Of a DNA stretch of 64,000 bases, positions 22,601 through 31,640 are shown piece after piece; positions within the stretch are counted from its first letter, which is position 1; every line of letters starts with the position of its first letter. A model generated the notes under the pieces. That model searched no databases and was not told the DNA's origin. It saw only the letters and a program-made list of their open reading frames with translations. Made by a program: the position numbers and the translations under genes. Origin of the DNA: Notamacropus eugenii (lineage: Eukaryota > Chordata > Mammalia > Diprotodontia > Macropodidae); the NCBI RefSeq assembly GCF_028372415.1, contig NC_092875.1, positions 407,479,239 to 407,543,238 of the forward strand. The letters are read 5' to 3'.

Positions 22601-24167
22601 GGGTTCAGTGACTCGACCTGCACAACCTAGCTGCCCTAGAGAAATCATTACTTAAACACTTTGTCCCAAACCTAAAAGTTCATTGCAAAGCATAGCAGAC
22701 ATCACAAAAATTCCCCAAGGGTGCACAAAACAAAGTTGAAAGCAGCCAAGCCAGGAGAGCCTCACCCAAATCCCATACATCCCTGTAGCTTAATTTCTCT
22801 GCTGTGTTGAGATCTTGGCCAGATCTTGCCAAGAAAAATACCTCTGCAAGTGCACTGTAGTATTCCAACTCAGAATAAAAAGCAATCCAGGGGACTGGGC
22901 TCTTCCTATTTTTATCCACTTTCTAAGCATCCTGAGAGTGGAAGTGAAAGAGTGCTGTACTCCTGAGGGGCTCTGAGCAGTGACTGCTGTCTTCCTCTTC
23001 CCATCACAACGTTCTTTCTGATTTATCCTCCCAGTTGTGGTCATCCTTGTAATGACATAGGATTAGGTTTGGATTGTTCAATTGTAGTCCAATTCAGCTA
23101 TGACATGAGACCATAGCTGTCACCTCCTGGGAGAGGGATGGAATGCTACACATTGTTTTTTTCTTTTGCAAAATACCATTTTTGGATGCTAGTCTGGAAA
23201 TCTTTGAAGAAACTTGCCCACGTGTATGGAGAAGGTCACACATACAGACAAGGTCCACTAGACTTTGGAAATCTGCAAGGTCTCCCAATTAGGACTTGAT
23301 TTAGTTTTTTTGATTGATTGTTGAGATTTATTAAGCAATGGAGAGAATGTCAAAAATTCGGACTAACCTTAAAAGTGTGCTGTGGGTCTCTTTTTATTAT
23401 TATTATTATTATAATTATTGGAGAGTTTGTTGTCACACATTTACCAGCACACCTCTGTATACAGAACTCTCTTTACAGGTATATGTCATTAACACTGTAA
23501 CTTTGGTGGTTCACTTTCAGAGACTATCAGAAGGCCTCTGCTAGCTCTCCAACATATTTCTTCATGCCTACTGGATGAGCTGGATGAGAGTTTCACAGTT
23601 AATCAATGATTATACAGTTAATAATAAATTATACCTCCCCTATCCTCCAAATAAAATTGAATGCACTTTATTGGCCGTATGATACGGTCCATGTAACATA
23701 GAGCCAGGTAATGTACTCATGATTCAATGGGGTCTCGCTTTACCACCTCAAGTGGCCATCTTCTCTACAGCTTTGTCTTAGAATGTTGTCCAGAGCACTT
23801 AGAGATTATGACGTGACTACTTTTCAACATTGTTCTTATTGGCTAATTTACAGCTTAAAGCTGGCAATGGGCCCCTTTCAATGCCAGTGGCTTTAGCAGT
23901 ATGTTCTTCCCCAGATAGAATGATGAAAAGATTTTCTTTCTAAAATACAAGCATGCATCTTGGTTGTCAGGAAAGAAGGCTAAATCTAATGTTTTGCAAT
24001 CTATGATAACGTCCCATTTGTTTGTGGCAGAAATAATACCAAGATGTCCTCCTGAGCATTTAACGACTGGAACAGAGATAGGTAGAAATAGTCTTACCTC
24101 CTGGTATTAGCAGTAGGAATGTGACACCAGAGAGCAAAGAGACGAAGGAAGTCAAAGACATGTCCAT
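14804..24167 (-). CDS. GZMA: Granzyme A, complete five-exon gene
   Basis: Coding exons 24098-24167, 21679-21823, 19280-19421, 17060-17332 and 14804-14965 (join on the minus strand). All boundaries obey GT-AG and frame is kept, giving 263 residues against 262 in human. The product is the trypsin-like serine protease of cytotoxic T/NK granules. It has a signal peptide of about 26 residues, activation dipeptide Ile-Asp, and a mature enzyme from [13 protein letters not shown] (residue 29). The catalytic triad is His68 (TAAHC), Asp114 (REGDLKLL) and Ser213 (GDSGGP). Asp207, six residues before the Ser, specifies Arg/Lys cleavage. Cys105 (FPYPCY) matches the Cys that links the human granzyme A homodimer. 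Asn171-Val-Thr matches a human sequon. Phrases such as [23 protein letters not shown] and GPGVY match GZMA and not GZMK. Residue 210 before GDSG is Tyr, where human has Asn. No frameshift or stop was seen, so the gene looks functional. Confidence 0.97.
15450..15680 (-). repeat. tRNA-derived SINE in GZMA intron 4
   Basis: 'ggattgttcagtcatta' through 'ttgcccagggtcacacagct' and 'gttctatctgatatgtcacc'. Full-length, diverged copy; in the GZMA transcript it is in sense. Confidence 0.75.
15850..16200 (+). repeat. MIR split by a microsatellite
   Basis: MIR body from 'ggagtcagagggcctcagtg' to 'aagcacttagcacagtgcc', interrupted after 'tggtaac', resuming with 'tggcacctggcacatggtag' to its end. Confidence 0.7.
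16049..16131 (+). repeat. AT/ACAT microsatellite
   Basis: Mixed (AT)n and (ACAT)n run of about 80 bp within the MIR. Confidence 0.85.
16470..16640 (+). repeat. Degenerate MIR
   Basis: 'cttcagtttccttatcagtc' and 'cttccaacctatgattctat' suggest an old MIR. Head poorly preserved. Confidence 0.4.
17060..17332 (-). CDS. GZMA: GZMA exon 4
   Basis: 273 nt, phase 0 at both ends, encoding [20 protein letters not shown] through [13 protein letters not shown]; acceptor 'ccaatag', donor 'gtaagt'. It holds the sequon NVT (Asn171) and the specificity Asp207. The window's open-frame calls miss this exon because it has no suitably placed ATG. Confidence 0.95.
18090..18260 (+). repeat. MIR
   Basis: 'aggaagatctgggttccagt' and 'acaagtcacttgacctctga' typify MIR; 3' part missing. 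Confidence 0.65.
18355..18610 (-). repeat. MIR, nearly full length
   Basis: 'gtgccaggcactgtgctaaa', 'ttattatccccattttacag' and 'ctctatccactggccacc' give the complete reverse-complement MIR. Confidence 0.8.
18890..19135. mobile_element. hAT-Charlie-like repeat fragment
   Basis: Starts 'aggggttcttaactcttttt' then 'gtgtcacagatccctttgac', a terminus resembling MER5/Charlie elements (CAGxGGTTCTCAA). Related pieces occur at 24895, 28380, 56290 and 62940. Confidence 0.45.
19280..19421 (-). CDS. GZMA: GZMA exon 3 (catalytic Asp, dimer Cys)
   Basis: The acceptor 'ctgtttcag' is followed by eight A residues; one completes the Gln72 codon, then [13 protein letters not shown]... through [10 protein letters not shown], donor 'gtatac'. 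It contains Cys105 and Asp114. A downstream AG ('aaacag', nine bases on) would break the frame, so the first acceptor is chosen. Confidence 0.95.
19587..19650 (+). repeat. CT (GA) dinucleotide microsatellite
   Basis: Almost pure (TC)32 with one interruption near 19635. In the GZMA transcript it reads (GA)n, ending about 165 nt upstream of the exon 3 acceptor. Confidence 0.95.
19914..20150 (+). repeat. tRNA-derived SINE
   Basis: Head 'atggatagaatgccagc', B-box-like 'gggttcaaatccagcc', body ending 'gtgagtcagacataactaag'. Full-length plus copy of the same family as 10635-10872. Confidence 0.8.
20165..20350 (+). repeat. MIR/CORE-SINE
   Basis: 'ctgggcaagtcaattaactt', 'cctcccctgtaaaatgaagg' and 'aaggtgctttgcaaatcttc' show a CORE-SINE with its 3' end. 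Confidence 0.7.
20365..20540 (-). repeat. tRNA-derived SINE, truncated
   Basis: 'gtggtttgccatttcctttt' through 'ttgccaaggatcacacttag'; lacks the distal part. Confidence 0.7.
21679..21823 (-). CDS. GZMA: GZMA exon 2 (activation site, catalytic His)
   Basis: The acceptor 'ttttaaaacag' is followed by 145 nt encoding (G/A)[18 protein letters not shown] through [10 protein letters not shown] plus two bases; the donor is 'gtaagt'. It carries the zymogen activation site and catalytic His68. Phase 1 in, phase 2 out, the usual granzyme pattern. Confidence 0.96.
22360..22640 (-). repeat. tRNA-derived SINE, with a second partial copy
   Basis: 'gagtagtttgccatttcctt' and 'aagtgacttgccttgggtca' belong to one copy. 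'catttttcttctgcagctca' onward (about 22550) repeats the mid-section, indicating a second truncated copy abutting it. Confidence 0.6.
23393..23420 (+). repeat. ATT microsatellite
   Basis: (TTA)n of about 28 bp. Confidence 0.85.
24098..24167 (-). CDS. GZMA: GZMA exon 1 (signal peptide)
   Basis: Encodes [20 protein letters not shown] then IPG plus one base. The hydrophobic core [12 protein letters not shown] parallels human VVVSLLLIP. The first ATG (24167) is used; a second in-frame ATG is two codons later. The donor 'gtaag' begins at 24097. Too short to stand out as an open frame and located by splice phase and similarity. Confidence 0.93.
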
Positions 24168-24220
24168 TTTGGCTTGTACCCTCCTCCTTCTTGGAGTCTT
24201 TCTGAGCACTGATGCACTCT

Positions 24221-24228
24221 ATTATATA
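24221..24228 (-). promoter_or_regulatory. GZMA TATA box
   Basis: TATATAAT on the minus strand, about 54 bp upstream of the start codon. Transcription would begin near 24195-24200, leaving a 5' UTR of roughly 30 nt. Confidence 0.7.
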
Positions 24229-24244
24229 CTCAAAAAATAAAAGG

Positions 24245-24256
24245 AGGATGTGGTTT
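24245..24256 (+). promoter_or_regulatory. Candidate ETS:RUNX composite site upstream of GZMA
   Basis: AGGATGTGGTTT joins an ETS core (GGAT) directly to a RUNX core (TGTGGTTT), the arrangement known from T-cell receptor enhancers. It sits about 17 bp upstream of the TATA box. Motif reading only; binding is inferred. Confidence 0.5.
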
Positions 24257-24260
24257 TCTT

Positions 24261-24268
24261 TCACACCT
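24261..24268 (+). promoter_or_regulatory. Candidate T-box site upstream of GZMA
   Basis: TCACACCT (complement AGGTGTGA) is the classical T-box half-site used by T-bet and Eomes. It is four bases from the composite ETS:RUNX motif and about 33 bp upstream of the TATA box. Confidence 0.5.
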
Positions 24269-24894
24269 CTTCCTCTACTTTTTCCCTTCTCTAAAATTAG
24301 TGTTAGGAAACAAAGCATGGGTGATCACCAAGTGACAACAGATGACCAATCTTACCAGCCATCACTCCAGCCTTGCATCAATTTGCTGCTAATGGGGGAT
24401 AACACATAGACTTAGGACAGGGTGAAGGGAGAGGACTCTGCTTTGAGTCAGAATGGTACTTATTCCTATGTAATATTTCTCTTAATTACAGTAATATTAC
24501 TATTACTATTATAGCATTCTATGGTAATGATCTAACTGTTCATGAGCTTTGCTTATGTGACTAAATTTTTTTAAGGTATAAAGATACCAAGCATCTAGGA
24601 TAATAAGGACTGGGATAAGAAGGAGTGTGATTTTAATTAGGAAAGGAAGATATTTTGAGATCAAGTAAATGTAGTTTTGAAAAACTATGTGAACAGTCAG
24701 TCATCAACCAGATCTTTTATTAGGCATCTCTAAGACATGTAAAGATGGATTAATTTGTCAGCTCTAAGTGGAAGAATACTCTTCCTCATCCCCAGGCTGA
24801 TGCCTTCCAGTCTCTTGGTTGCTTTCCCCTTTTTGGAGAATGTCATCCATATTCTTGTCTGGAGGTATTGGGGAAGAAGAGATGAGTTAGATCA

Positions 24895-24980
24895 GGGGTT
24901 CTTAACTTGTTTTTTCTTTGTTGTGGTTGTTGCATTTGTGTTATTGACCTCTTTGGCATTCTGGAGATTGCTTTCCCCTG
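24895..24980 (+). mobile_element. hAT-like terminus
   Basis: 'caggggttcttaacttg' followed by 'cctctttggcattctgg' matches the left part of the hAT-like repeat. The matching other half may lie at 28380-28560, beyond the HAL1 insertion. Confidence 0.4.
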
Positions 24981-25396
24981 CTTCTCAGCTTCAAGCCTGA
25001 GGCATTTTTTGCCTTTCTACATAGGAATGATTCCTGGTTGGTGGAAAGAAGGACAACTCAGTGCTGCATGGCTGGTAGAACTTTGAGAAGGTGAGATGTT
25101 CCTTACACATATGCATGGCTCCAGACTGTGTTTAGGACCAATTTTGGAGAACAGGAGGGCAAAAAAAGACCTTGGGAAGTGGCTGATGTATAAAAGAGGC
25201 CATGTCTCAATATGTCCCTGATTTCCTGCTTACTTCCAGGGAGAATCTGGGGAATTTCCTGTTAGGTAATATCAGGCCCCATTTCTTGGCTGAGCTATTT
25301 ATTTTGTTCATTCATTCAGTGACTTGGATTTTTTTTTTTTAAATCATGCCTTTATACCAGCAATATTTAGGGGAAGGGGAAATAGATATTTTTTTA

Positions 25397-25410
25397 CAGT
25401 GTCATTTTTC
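25397..25410 (+). repeat. Target-site duplication, left copy (HAL1)
   Basis: CAGTGTCATTTTTC, matching 28190-28203 with one difference. It abuts the poly(T) that is the element's poly(A) tail. Confidence 0.8.
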
Positions 25411-26252
25411 TTTTTTTTTTTTTATTATTAAATTTATTTATTTAACTTTTAACATTCATTTTCACAAAATTTTGGGTTACAAATTTTCTCCCCTTTTATC
25501 CCCTCCCCCCCCCCAAACACCAAGCATTCTAATTGCCCCTATGACCAATCTGCTCTCTCTTCTATCATCCCTCCCTGCCCTTGCCTCCGTCTTCTCTTTT
25601 GTCCTGTAGGGCCAGATAGCTTTCTATACCCCTTTACCTGTATTTCTTATTTCCTAGTGGCAAGAACATTACTCGACAGTTGATCCTAACACTTTGAGTT
25701 CCAACTTCTTTACCTCCCTCCCTCTCCACCCATTCCCTTTGGGAGGCAAGCAATTCAATATAGGCCAAATCTGTGTAGTTTTGCAAATGACTTCCATAAT
25801 AGTTGTGTTGTATAAGACTAACTATATTTCCCTCCATCCTATCCTGTCCCCCATTACTTCTATTCTCTTTTGATCCTATCCCTCCCCATGAGTGTCGACC
25901 TCAAATTGCACCCTCCTCCCCATGCCTTCACTTCTATCATCCCCCCCACCCTGCTTATCCCCTTATCCCCCACTTTCCTGTATTGTAAGATAGGTTTTCA
26001 TACCAAAATGAGTGTGCATTTTATTCTTTCCTTTAGTGGAATGTGATGAGAGTAGACTTCATGTTTTTCTCTCACCTCCTCTCTTTATCCCTCCACTAAT
26101 GAGTCTTTTGCTTGCCTCTTTTATGAGAGATAATTTGCCCCATTCAATTTCTCCCTTTCTCCTCCCCATATATTTCTCTCTCACTGCTTGATTTCATTTT
26201 TTTTAAGATATGATCCCATCCTCTTCAATTCACTCTGTGCACTCTGTCTCTA

Positions 26253-26285
26253 TGTGTGTGTGCGTGTGTGCATGTGTGTGTGTGT
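26253..26285 (+). repeat. TG microsatellite within HAL1 3' UTR
   Basis: (TG)n with CG and CA interruptions, about 33 bp. Confidence 0.85.
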
Positions 26286-26421
26286 AATCCCACCCACTAC
26301 CCAGATACTGAAAAGTTTCAAGAGTTACAAATATTGTCTTTCCATGTAGGAATGTAAACAGTTCAACTTTTGTAAAGTCCCTTATGACTTCTCTTTGCTA
26401 TTTACTTTTTCATGCTTCTCT

Positions 26422-27510
26422 TCATTCTTGTGTTTGAAAGTCAAATTTTCTTTTCAGCTCTGGTCTTTTCATCAAGAATGCTTGAAAATCCTCTATTTCA
26501 TTGAAAGACCAATTTTTCCCCTGAAGTATTATACTCAGTTTTGCTGGGTAGGTGATTCTTGGTTTTAGTCCTAGTTCCTTTGACTTCTGGAATATCCTAT
26601 TCTATGCCCTTCAATCCCTTAATGTAGAGGCTGCTAGATCTTGTGTTATCCTGATTGTATTTCCACAATACTTGAATTGTTTCTCTCTAGCTGCTTGCAA
26701 TATTTTCTCCTTGACCTGGGAACTCTGGAATTTGGCCACAATGTTCCTAGGAGTTTCTCTTTTTGGATCTCTTTCAGGCGTTGTTCAGTGGATTCCTTGA
26801 ATATTTATTTTGCCCTCTGGTTCTAGAATCTCAGGGCAGTTTTCCTTGATAGTTTCATGGAAGATGATGTCTAGGCTCTTCTTTTGATCATGGCTTTCAG
26901 GCAGTCCCATAATTTTTAAATTGTCTCTCCTGGATGTATTTTCCAGGTCAGTTGTTTTTCCAATGAGATATTTCACATTATCTTCCATTTTTCCATTCTT
27001 TTGGGTTTTTTTTGTGATTTCTTGCTTTCTCATAAAGTCATTAGCCTCCATCTGTTCCATTCTAATTTTGAAAGAACTATTTTCTTCAGTGAGCTTTTGA
27101 ATCTCCTTTTCCATCTGGCTAATTCTGCTTTTGAACGCATTCTTCTCCTCATTGGCTTTTTGAACCTCTTTTGCCAATTGAATTAGCCTATTTTTCAAGG
27201 TGTTATTTTCTTCAGCATTTTTTTGGGTCTCCTTTAGCAGGGTGTGGACCTGCTTTTCATGCTTTGACTGCATGTCTCTCATTTCTCTTCCCAGCTTTTC
27301 CTCCACCTCTCTAACTTGATTTTCAAAATTCTTTTTGAGCTCTTCCATGGCCTGAGCCCATTGGGTGGGCTGGGACACAGAAGCCTCGCCTTCTGTGTCT
27401 TTGCCTGATGGTAAGCATTGTTCTTCCTCATCAGAAAGGCAGGGAGGAAATGCCTGTTCACCAAGAAAGTAACCTTCTATAGTCTTATTTCTTTTCCCTT
27501 TTCTGGGCAT
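26422..27510 (-). pseudogene. HAL1 ORF1 (L1 ORF1p-like) with in-frame stops
   Basis: Starts MPRKGKRNKTIEGYF. A frame of 363 codons runs to TGA at 26422-26424, broken by a TGA at 26785-26787 and two more stops around 26600. The first 241 codons are open. They encode a long coiled coil rich in E/K/L heptads (about residues 50-180) and then the RRM-like start (DNLKIMGLPE). The C-terminal domain follows the first stop in the same frame (TPPERDP-type, then LGLKPRITYP-AKLS). An RNA-binding chaperone in active L1s; here inactive. Confidence 0.85.
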
Positions 27511-28189
27511 TTTCCCAGCCAGTGACTTGACCTCTGAATATTCTCCTCACACCCACCTTGCCTCCTGATCCTCCCAGGCAGTGTTTGGGGTCTGAGATTC
27601 AAATGCTGCTTCCAGCCTCAGGGCTTTTGGCGGGGGCAGGGCTGCTATTCAGTGTGAGATTAAGTTTAGATGCTCAGGTCGGGGCAGGGCCGCTTCTCAG
27701 GCTCAGTTCCCTCAGGGGGTTTATGTACAGACCTTCAACAATGGATCCAGGCTCCTGCCTGCTTGGGGAGCCCTGGTCTGCCGCTGCCTCTCAGCTTCTG
27801 CCTCCCGAGGGGGCCTGAGTTATGGGGGCACCCCACTCCCCTCTCGACCTGCCAAAGAGACTCTCTCACCGACCCCCTTCACCTGTGGGTGGAGGTACTT
27901 GTGCGGCCGCTGGTGATCCCGTCCCTGAAGCCTGCTTGGATCTGTTTCTCTCAGTGCCGCGGCCGCGGCCGCAGCAGATCTGGGCTGGGCTCCGCGTCTG
28001 CAGCGCAACGGACTTTTTGCGAGAGGTTTGCAGGTCCCTCTGGAACAAAAATCTCCTTCGCTCCACTGTTCTGTGGCCTCACTGCTCCAGAATTCGCCAT
28101 GAGTTACTTTATACAGATGTTGTATGGGTTGTGGGTTCGGAGCTATGTGTATGTGCGTCTTTCTACTCTGCCATCTTGGCTCCACCCCC

Positions 28190-28203
28190 CAGTGTCACTT
28201 TTC
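28190..28203 (+). repeat. Target-site duplication, right copy (HAL1)
   Basis: CAGTGTCACTTTTC, 13 of 14 bases equal to the left copy. Confidence 0.8.
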
Positions 28204-28379
28204 TTAGAGGATAACAGAATGGCCAGCCTCATGATCCCTTCTCCTCCTCCTCCTCCCTGGCAAGAATCAATGTCTCACTTGCAGAGGAGTGGGCAAGATT
28301 TTTATCTATAAATCTACATCTACGTCTATATACAAAACTCCCTCCAGACTGTATTTAGACAACCCCTATAAATAAGCAC

Positions 28380-28560
28380 ATCATATAGGACAAGCTGAAT
28401 CAGAATGATGTTTTTTAAATGCATAAAATAAAATACATAGGATTACTAAGGAAACAAAGTATACTGATATATATTTATCAAAGTATAAAAAGCAAGTCTG
28501 TACAGTTCTAAGATTCAGAGCCCCTGGACCATATAGATTCTTGATACTCTTTGAGTTTGT
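28380..28560. mobile_element. hAT-like repeat fragment
   Basis: 'aaatgcataaaataaaatac' with 'ataggattactaaggaaac' and a later 'agcccctggacca' matches the interior and right side of the hAT-like family seen at 18890 and 62940. Confidence 0.5.
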
Positions 28561-31550
28561 GTTTTAAAAAGAGTTTAATGTTTCTGAGGCTTCAAAAATT
28601 TCTTACAGTTTTGTAAAACTCAATTGTCTCAGGGAATTTCAATTTCTTCAAAGCATACGTGTGCTAAGGAAGGAATGCTTACCTGAAAGCCAAAGCCACA
28701 TTTTACCACATCTGCCCAAATTGAGGAAACATTTTTTTCTAACAATTACTAGCTTTAGCTTTTGAGGAAACTTTAGCTTGCTTCTGATGTCTTAGAAACA
28801 AATTTAATTTTTATACCTGACAGGGAGATGGGATAGGGTGGAATATTAAAGAGGCACTTCTATAATTCTTGAAGTTCTTTGGTGATGAATTCACATGACT
28901 CTTCATTAAATAGGCTGCTGACCTCAAACTTAACATCTGTTTCTTATAAGTCATCACTGAAACCATCAGGTGTGACTAGTCTGACATCATCCTTTCTGCT
29001 TTTCCCACCACTGAAGAGATATGTCATAGATTTCAGAAGTGGAGCCCTTTCTTGCTGGTTTTGGTGGTGATCCCAGTGGGTAATTTTTAATGTAGACAGA
29101 AACAACAGAAAACAAGACTGGTTAACACAAAGAGACTGAAAAACCCTCAAAGGAAGCTTTGACGATTTTACTTCTCTTACTATAGTTGTGGTTATATTTA
29201 CTGATTTTATGACAAATTTTCAAAAAATGAGACTGCTTCTGAACCTCCGAGGACTGAGTTACTGTGTTCTGTACTCAGGCATGTGGTTTGGAAAACCTTC
29301 AGTTTTGGAGAGCCTGTCCTTTAATGGGAGGGGGCTCAGTTCTGTTCCATAGGACACTCGCTAGTACTCATTTGAAAGGCACAATCAAAAGAGAATTCAG
29401 TAATTTCATTTAAAACAACTGTTCCAACTGATAAGAAGATGATACTTAAACCTTATCAGAATATAAAGTGGACTTTAGGATGTTTCATTAGGCATATCCC
29501 TCTCACCTTAGTGAAGGTGGTCCAACCAACTCCTCTTGGTACAAGACTGTAGGCAAAAATGGCCAAGTCTGAATGAATGAATAAAAACCACATATTTAAG
29601 CATTTATTATTTGCCAGGCATTCTGTTAAGCACTGGAGATACAAATAAAAGTAAAGAAGATGTTCTCTTAAGGATCTTATAATTTAAGAGGGGTAAGACA
29701 ACTCGTAGAGGGATTGATGGTGTATTTTAGAGAGGGAAGTCAGAGAGAATAGCCATTGGAGTCATAGGGCAATTGAGTGAGATGTCGTGGAGAAAAAGAA
29801 AAATTCCATGCAGAGTCTTCAGGGAATAGCGGGAGAGGTATGGAGAATAAACTAGTATCCTGGGCATGATGGTGACACATCCTGCAATCCTGTAGTCCTC
29901 CTTGCCCCATAGAGTTCCCTATTTGAATGAAGGCATTAGACTTCCAGTCCCAAGGAAGCAGGCTTAATGCCTGCCACAGGGTAGAAATCAGGAATCACTG
30001 GGCGAGGAAGAGAAGTGGCCCAGAACACAGCATAGCTAGAAAGCACACAGACAAGTACCCAAGGTGAGGGACTTCAATGCATAGTCTTCTTCGATCACTT
30101 TTCTGGTTAGATGTGCCTTGCATTTTATGTCATATCTCACATCCTGCCTTCTGCTTGCCTCTCTGTCTGCCTCACCATGCACCCAAATGCTTTTAGGAGA
30201 GGGACAAAGGAGCTGTCCCTGCCTGAGTAGGGGTGGAGAGGGGAGTAGAATGAGGCTGAAGCAGCATCCAGAGGATGAGGAGAGTGTAGAACAGGTCCCC
30301 TTGTTGCGTGACCATCTGCAGGTGGGCAGGATAGTCTAGGAGACACAAATCTGACATGCAAGTTCAATATGCAGTCCCCAAATAGAAGGAGCATTAAAAG
30401 TGATTTCAGAAAAGAGGAAAAGCAAAGAATGAAACCAAGAGCCCCATGATATTATTATTTACTTTTGACATACAGGATTTTCAGACCTTGTTATTTTCTC
30501 AAAAGTTTCCACTGTGATTCCAATTCCTTTAGGAGGATCAGATGCTATTGAGGATCCAACTCCATACATGTAAATATAAGTAACAGCACGTTGCAGATAG
30601 AAGCTTTCTACCCTTGAATTCAATAGTTATATAGAGGAATTTACTTATCAGAGATTGACTTTTCCTCAAGTTATCACAAAAGACTTGGGAGGATCCATAT
30701 AATTCATTCCAAAACAGTGCATTCCAAGATAAGTTGCTTATAATCAAATACGTTTGCAGCACAGAACACACAGTTTAAACAGTCATTTTTTCCACAATAG
30801 TAACAAGCTTTGAATGAAGCTGACTTTTGACTTTTCCATTAATACAAAAATATTCCATGCTACTTCCCTCTAAGAAAATTGCACTGAAATTCTTTTCCAT
30901 AAACTGAAGATGTTTTTGATCTAGTTTTAGTAATTAATAGAATAGCAGCTAGGTCCCTCAGTCAGTTGTACCAATACCCAATTATTCTGACATCATTTTA
31001 GACCATTTAAGGACCTTATTCCATATAAACATATGTCTAGTAAGAGGTAGATGAGTAGGCCAAATGCCCATTTTCTAAGCTGTTTAAGGCATGAGAAGGA
31101 ATACAATCTTAGGCTGAATAGCTCAGATCTTAAACACACACTTTATTGCAGCCTTAGTCTATGGGATGATGGTTTAACATTGTGTTTGTACCTTGGTTTC
31201 ACAAACTTCTTTTCCCTTTGTCTAATTATTTCCCTATCATGCAGGAAGAATGTTCTGTTTCAGGGATTTAACCTTTCACATGGCTATGCAGGAGTAGTAA
31301 TTTACCCAACTGGGTTATGGAATAACTAACTACCCATTCAGATTGACTACTTGCCTTGATTACAGAAATTTGCCATAAAAAGGAAAAGCAATGACATGAC
31401 TAGATAAAACTTCTCAGTTTTGTAATCACATAATATCAATTGCATCTCATAGCCAGACTCAGGAATGGGAAACATTCCTTTTCAAAAGTACACAATGGGG
31501 AAACTCAGCCAGGAGGATCCCATTCTAGATAGAGGCTAGGATAGTCCCCT
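28560..31550. other. Mostly unassigned intergenic sequence
   Basis: Contains an R1 fragment at 29590-29830 and a possible short 7SL-like piece near 29860-29905. No exon, SINE cluster or long open frame recognised. Candidate single-copy DNA upstream of GZMA (4-7 kb). Confidence 0.5.
29590..29830 (+). repeat. R1 repeat, 5' part
   Basis: 'catttattatttgccaggc' then 'aagcactggagatacaaata' parallels 61745-61800; the later 'gcagagtcttcagg' region is decayed. Confidence 0.5.
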
Positions 31551-31554
31551 CAGC

Positions 31555-31640
31555 TTTTCTAGAAGATCTCCAGCTGTAATAGTCACATTTTCTCTGAGTA
31601 GTTTGTGGCAGTTCTCTCAGATGGTGGATTATTGATTATT
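31555..31640 (+). repeat. Segment shared with 240-320
   Basis: 'agaagatctccagctgtaat' through 'tcagatggtggattattg'; see the left-edge copy. Confidence 0.6.

Larger units (their letters stand above)
21824..24097 (-). other. GZMA intron 1 and its contents
   Basis: Includes a minus-oriented SINE pair (22360-22640) and an ATT microsatellite (23393-23420). No other feature recognised; open frames on either strand are unsupported. Confidence 0.7.
25411..28189 (-). mobile_element. HAL1 (half-L1) retrotransposon, nearly full length
   Basis: On the minus strand: GC-rich 5' UTR from 28189 starting GGGGGGTGGAGCCAAGATGG, an ORF1 region 27510-26422, a roughly 1 kb 3' UTR with G-rich tracts, and a poly(A) tail at 25411-25423. 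There is no ORF2, as in HAL1 elements, which rely on L1 enzymes. A 14-bp target-site duplication flanks it. An inactive copy, judging by stops in ORF1. Confidence 0.85.
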
